This document shows positions 60,541 to 64,000 of a stretch of DNA of 64,000 nt, in pieces. The position numbers were made by a program, and so were the translations under genes. The notes below the pieces were generated by a model that was not told the DNA's origin, ran no database searches, and saw nothing but the letters and a program-made list of their open reading frames with translations. This DNA is from JACCZX01 sp963801035 (GTDB lineage Bacteria; Pseudomonadota; Gammaproteobacteria; Burkholderiales; Burkholderiaceae_F): the NCBI GenBank assembly GCA_963801035.1, contig CAWDDF010000003.1:186001-250000 (forward strand). The letters are read 5' to 3'. The first letter of the stretch is position 1. Every line of letters begins with the position of its first letter.

Positions 60541-61212
60541 ATGGCTGAGCAACAGATCTCGATCATCATCGTCGAGGACGAGCCGGAGTTTCGGCGGCGC
60601 TTTGTGCAGATCGTGGAGAACGAGCCCAGCATGAAGCTCGTTGGCGCGGCATCGAATAAACGAGAGGCGCAAGCGATCATTGATCGCGAGTCATTCGAGG
60701 TGATGCTGATCGATCTCGGCTTGCCCGATGGAAGCGGCATCGAGCTCATCCGCCAGGTCAGCCAGAAAAAGCCCGACGTCGACATCATGGTGGTCACGGT
60801 CTTCGGCGACGAGCAGCATGTCGTGTCGTCGATCGAAGCAGGTGCCACCGGCTACATCCTTAAAGATTCGGCGCCTGCCGACGTTATCTCGTGCATCCGT
60901 TTGCTGCGAGCCGGCGGATCGCCCGTCAGCCCGGTCGTCGCACGCAGCGTGTTGCGCGCGATCCGTAATCGAATGAGCACGACGGCGCCCGCGCGTCTTC
61001 CTGGCACCGAGCAAAATCCGCTGTCGGCTCGCGAGACTGAAATTCTTCAGCTGCTGGCCAAGGGCATGAGCTTCAATGAGATCGGTGACATTCTCGGCAT
61101 ATCGCCGCACACGGTGACGGCACACATCAAGAAAATCTACCGCAAGCTCGCGGTTCATTCCCGCGGTGAAGCGGTGTACGAAGCAACTCAGATGGGATTG
61201 CTGAAAAACTAG
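60541..61212 (+). CDS. NarL/FixJ-family response regulator
   Basis: A 223-residue transcriptional regulator. The receiver domain has acids in IIVEDEPEF and the phospho-acceptor D58 in VMLIDLGLPDGSG, with the conserved Lys in GYILKDSAP. The C-terminal LuxR helix-turn-helix is LSARETEILQLLAKG to ISPHTVTAHIKKIYRKLAV. ATG 60541 follows a GGGAGAG ribosome site. It shares one base with the histidine kinase gene, so the two form a two-component system. The target genes are unknown. Confidence 0.95.
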   Translation: MAEQQISIIIVEDEPEFRRRFVQIVENEPSMKLVGAASNKREAQAIIDRESFEVMLIDLGLPDGSGIELIRQVSQKKPDVDIMVVTVFGDEQHVVSSIEAGATGYILKDSAPADVISCIRLLRAGGSPVSPVVARSVLRAIRNRMSTTAPARLPGTEQNPLSARETEILQLLAKGMSFNEIGDILGISPHTVTAHIKKIYRKLAVHSRGEAVYEATQMGLLKN

Positions 61213-63188
61213 TGCCGGAGCACTTCCGCGCCGGCCGCTTGGCCGGCTCCCTCCAGGCACTCGCGCGAACGCTCGCGGTATTTTTGGTAGTTTGTTTCGT
61301 TGCACCGCTAGCAGCCGCGGACGAAACGATCAAGATTGATCGCATCGAGTGGGTTTCCGGTTCGCGCAGCACTTTTCCAAGTCCTGACTCTTTATGGCAA
61401 TCGCACGCGTTGCCATTGCGCTGGGCGTCCGGCGGCGGCACGCGGCAAGGCGTCTGGATACGCCTGATGTTCGACACGCCGGAGATTCCAACCGACGGTT
61501 GGAGCATGCTGCTTGAGCGGCTGCCAACCGGAGGCACGATTTACCTGAATGGCAAGATGGTGGCAGATCTGCCGCTCGATTCCGAACAGCGTCATGTTCG
61601 CTGGCGTCGCCCCCATTTGATCAATCTGCCTGCGGGCTTCATGCAAAGCGCCAACGATGTGTTGATCTACACATCCTATGGAGTGGGAGTCCATGGCATA
61701 GGGCCGATCGACGTCGGTCCGACCGCCGAGCTGCAGCGGCGCTATGGCAACCAGTTTTTCGTCAGCCATACACTGCGTTGGATCTCGCTGTTGCTGACGG
61801 TGCTGCTCGCAGCCGGCTTCGCGGCTTTGTGGCTACGCCGGCGTTCCGAAAATCTGTTCGGCCTGCTGGCGCTGATGTCAGCGTTCTGGGCACTCCGTTC
61901 ACTGGATCTTGTTTTCGAGTCGATGCCAGCTGACGCGCGTTTCTGGATACGTGGCGCGTTCTATCTGGGCACGGCGGTATTCACGGCGGTCGCGACGATC
62001 ACGATGTGGCGCCAGGGCGGCCGCCACAGGGCGCGCGCCGAGGTCGGGTTGGCGGTTCTCGCCGGGATGGGACCCGCTCTGTACCTGTTATTTGGTGACA
62101 TGTTCGACGTGCAGGCCGGCCCTTGGTGGCAGGCGGTCATGTTGGGGGCCCTTGCGACCGGCGTAATGACCCTGACGGGCCATGCACTGTTCACTCCTTC
62201 ATTGATGTTGAAAGTCGTCGTGGCGGCATTGATGCTCGCACTCGGCGCTGCGACTCATGACTTTCTCGTCTACATGGGCATACTGCCGTTCGCCAGTCCC
62301 GAGCTGCTGAACATTGCAACTCCGGTGCTTCTGATCGCGCTCGGCGCGACACTGATCGACCGCTTTGTACGCTCACTGGCAGACGTCGAGAAGACAAACA
62401 CCGAGCTTGAGACAAGGATTCACGAGCGCGAGCAGCTGCTGAAGCGCAACTTCGATCGTCTGCGCGAGAGCGAACGGCTGAAGGCGAGCGCGCAGGAGCG
62501 TCAGCGCATCATGCAGGACATGCACGACGGCCTCGGGTCGCAACTGCTGTCGTCGCTGATGCTCGTAGAGCGTGGCGCGATGTCGAATGAACAAGTGGCG
62601 CAGATACTGCGCGAGTCGATTGATGACATGCGCCTGGCGATCGACGCGCTGGCTGCCGAAGATTCGGATTTGCTGGCCGCGTTAGGCAACATGCGCTTTC
62701 GCATGGAGCCGCGGCTTAGAGCGGTGGGAATGGATCTGCAGTGGGACGCGCGCAACCTGCCCGAAGACGTTGATCTCGACCCGAACTCGGTGCTGCCGGT
62801 GCTGCGCATCACGCAGGAAGCGCTGACCAATGCGATCAAGCACTCCCGTGCACGCATGGTGCGCGTGACATTGGCGATCGATCACGAAGGCGACGCCCAG
62901 TGGTTGACGATCCGAGTTACCGACAACGGCCGTGGTCTGGCGGCCGGCAAAGGCACCGGGCGGGGCATGCTGAACATGCGTAACCGCGCTCAGCGAATCG
63001 GTGCGTTCCTGAAGGTCGAATCGGTTCCCGGCGCGGGAACGATGATTCTGGTGCGGCTACCGCTGGATACAACACCCGGACCGACCACACGCGCGATGCA
63101 ACTCTCTCTGGACACCGAAGCGGTGATCGAGAAGGTTCGACAGGCCGATGTGGGAGCGCGCGAGCAGCAGGCACCGAGCGCGCCGTGA
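61212..63188 (+). CDS. NarL-type sensor histidine kinase with 7TM sensing part
   Basis: A 658-residue membrane kinase with a signal or first helix (LARTLAVFLVVCFVAPLAAA), a periplasmic 7TMR-DISM-like domain to about residue 180, and seven helices to about 385. A coiled coil (VEKTNTELETRIHEREQLL) leads to a HisKA_3 dimerisation domain with the phospho-accepting H438 in MQDMHDGLGSQLLSSLM. The HATPase has the N-box QEALTNAIKHSRA and the G-boxes VTDNGRGLAAGKGTGRGM. GTG 61212 overlaps the last base of the regulator stop (TAGTG). The signal is unknown; 7TMR-DISM proteins often bind carbohydrates. Confidence 0.93.
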   Translation: MPEHFRAGRLAGSLQALARTLAVFLVVCFVAPLAAADETIKIDRIEWVSGSRSTFPSPDSLWQSHALPLRWASGGGTRQGVWIRLMFDTPEIPTDGWSMLLERLPTGGTIYLNGKMVADLPLDSEQRHVRWRRPHLINLPAGFMQSANDVLIYTSYGVGVHGIGPIDVGPTAELQRRYGNQFFVSHTLRWISLLLTVLLAAGFAALWLRRRSENLFGLLALMSAFWALRSLDLVFESMPADARFWIRGAFYLGTAVFTAVATITMWRQGGRHRARAEVGLAVLAGMGPALYLLFGDMFDVQAGPWWQAVMLGALATGVMTLTGHALFTPSLMLKVVVAALMLALGAATHDFLVYMGILPFASPELLNIATPVLLIALGATLIDRFVRSLADVEKTNTELETRIHEREQLLKRNFDRLRESERLKASAQERQRIMQDMHDGLGSQLLSSLMLVERGAMSNEQVAQILRESIDDMRLAIDALAAEDSDLLAALGNMRFRMEPRLRAVGMDLQWDARNLPEDVDLDPNSVLPVLRITQEALTNAIKHSRARMVRVTLAIDHEGDAQWLTIRVTDNGRGLAAGKGTGRGMLNMRNRAQRIGAFLKVESVPGAGTMILVRLPLDTTPGPTTRAMQLSLDTEAVIEKVRQADVGAREQQAPSAP

Positions 63189-63234
63189 CGTTTCGTTGAC
63201 AAGGCAACATTCGTAGAGATCCCGCCCCACCACC

Positions 63235-64000
63235 ATGGCCCCCAAAATCGCGGCCATGCCGCCGCAGGCCGAGACTGAGTCGTTATTCGACGACACCGAA
63301 GAGGATTTATTCGGCGAGCCAACGACGTCGCGCGCCGGCGTGGCCGTCGATGCCGCGCACTTCGACGAATCATTAACGCGCCTCGGTCGCCTCTTGCCGC
63401 GCAGCGTCCATTTGGGCACTTCATCGTGGTTCTTTCCGGGTTGGCGTGATCTCGTATGGCGCGGCGACGCCGACTACACCGAGTCGCAACTCGCACGTCA
63501 TGGGTTAAGCGCGTACGCACAACACCCGCTGTTTCGCTGCGTTGGCATCGATCGTACGTTCTACCAGCCACTGACCGTCGCCGAGTACGCACGTTACGCC
63601 GGTCAGGTACCGCTCGGCTTTCGCTTCGTCGTCAAGGCACCTGCGATGATTTCGGATGCGGCGATGCGCGGCAAGCGCGGCGAGCCGATCGAAGCCAATC
63701 CGCTGTTTCTCGATCCGTCTGCAGCGCTGGATCATTTTGTGCAGCCCGCGATCGAAGGGCTCGGGGAGCGAGCCGGACCACTGTTGTTCCAACTCTCACC
63801 ACTACCCGGCGAGATGAAGCGCGCAGACGGCGGCATCCCGATCATCGAACACATCGGCGGGCTGCTGGATGCGTTGCCGGCTCGCATCGGCGATGTCGCA
63901 CCGGTTTATGCAATCGAGCTGCGTGACCCTGAATTACTGACACCGCGCTTCGTTCGAACGCTGCGGCAACGCGGCGCGCGACTGTGCATCGCACTGCACC
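63235..64000 (+). CDS. DUF72 domain-containing protein, N-terminal part (runs past window end)
   Basis: The first 255 residues of a YecE-like DUF72 protein. After a variable acidic N-terminus (TESLFDDTEEDLFGEP) the TIM-barrel begins with SVHLGTSSWFFPGWRDLVW, then the family motif VGIDRTFYQPLTVAEYARYA, RFVVKAPAMISD, GPLLFQLSPLP and YAIELRDPELL. The frame is still open at base 64000. ATG 63235 follows the kinase stop by 46 bases. DUF72 function is not settled; links to Fe-S or nucleotide metabolism have been suggested. Confidence 0.9.
   Translation, partial: MAPKIAAMPPQAETESLFDDTEEDLFGEPTTSRAGVAVDAAHFDESLTRLGRLLPRSVHLGTSSWFFPGWRDLVWRGDADYTESQLARHGLSAYAQHPLFRCVGIDRTFYQPLTVAEYARYAGQVPLGFRFVVKAPAMISDAAMRGKRGEPIEANPLFLDPSAALDHFVQPAIEGLGERAGPLLFQLSPLPGEMKRADGGIPIIEHIGGLLDALPARIGDVAPVYAIELRDPELLTPRFVRTLRQRGARLCIALH

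Overview
The window is 64 kb of moderately GC-rich, densely coding chromosomal DNA. It most likely comes from a betaproteobacterium of the Burkholderiales or a close relative. The pointers are a Bug-type tricarboxylate-transporter binding protein beside TctA, the order recA-recX-DUF2889-sucC-sucD-terC followed by type IV pilins, a TfpX/TfpZ pilin accessory gene, an AhpC/AhpD pair, and a ybhPON-like set. I see no rRNA, CRISPR array, insertion sequence, prophage or integrase. There is one tRNA (Lys-UUU).

Layout. 1-5217: uptake and catabolism genes (tctA 3' part, a cupin, tctC, a twice-frameshifted gamma-glutamyltransferase, a GarR-like dehydrogenase). 5223-13470: a compact nine-gene same-strand cluster, the most unusual part of the window. 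It holds an ECF sigma factor, a tiny zinc-finger anti-sigma, an ArsS-type radical SAM protein, a calcineurin-like phosphoesterase, a TVP38/MerA-like fusion, a DUF547 protein, a family 2 glycosyltransferase, a SelD-N-terminal-type flavoprotein without SelD, and a DUF1499 protein. 13482-22339: an orphan TAXI binding protein, a Tat-exported amidohydrolase, a CHRD lipoprotein, the three-subunit proton-translocating transhydrogenase (pntAa-pntAb-pntB), mnmA, and a secreted PQQ-type sugar dehydrogenase. 22580-26486: a SEL1-repeat protein, two pilins and a pilin accessory protein. 26701-33499 (minus strand): FHA protein, PP2C phosphatase, universal stress protein, ion permease, TerC, succinyl-CoA synthetase and DUF2889. 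33603-35205: recX and recA under two tandem LexA boxes. 35359-40484: tRNA-Lys, a phospholipase D, a ybhPON-like operon and a cold-shock gene with its terminator. 40490-51679: pldA with a prolyl-4-hydroxylase-like enzyme, succinate-semialdehyde dehydrogenase, PPK2, an EF-G paralogue, an MFS carrier, ettA and rhlE. 51709-64000: GNAT, SDR, a His-rich secreted protein, a YpfJ-like metallopeptidase, a Rieske oxygenase, ahpD-ahpC, two transporters, ChaC, pdxH, a NarL-type two-component pair and the start of a DUF72 protein.

How the genes work together. The 5.2-13.5 kb cluster looks like one regulated pathway joining radical SAM chemistry, sugar transfer, a phosphatase step, two flavin oxidoreductases and membrane or envelope parts. 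Its end product cannot be read from sequence. SOS control of recA-recX, a near-consensus sigma-54 promoter before the main pilin, and an OxyR-like operator before ahpC are visible.

Caveat: five single-base frameshifts interrupt four otherwise well-conserved genes, and a sixth is possible at the start of the cupin gene. This density suggests assembly indels rather than real decay, so I place each shift and describe the intended product. Functions are assigned by recognising families and motifs; no database search was run.
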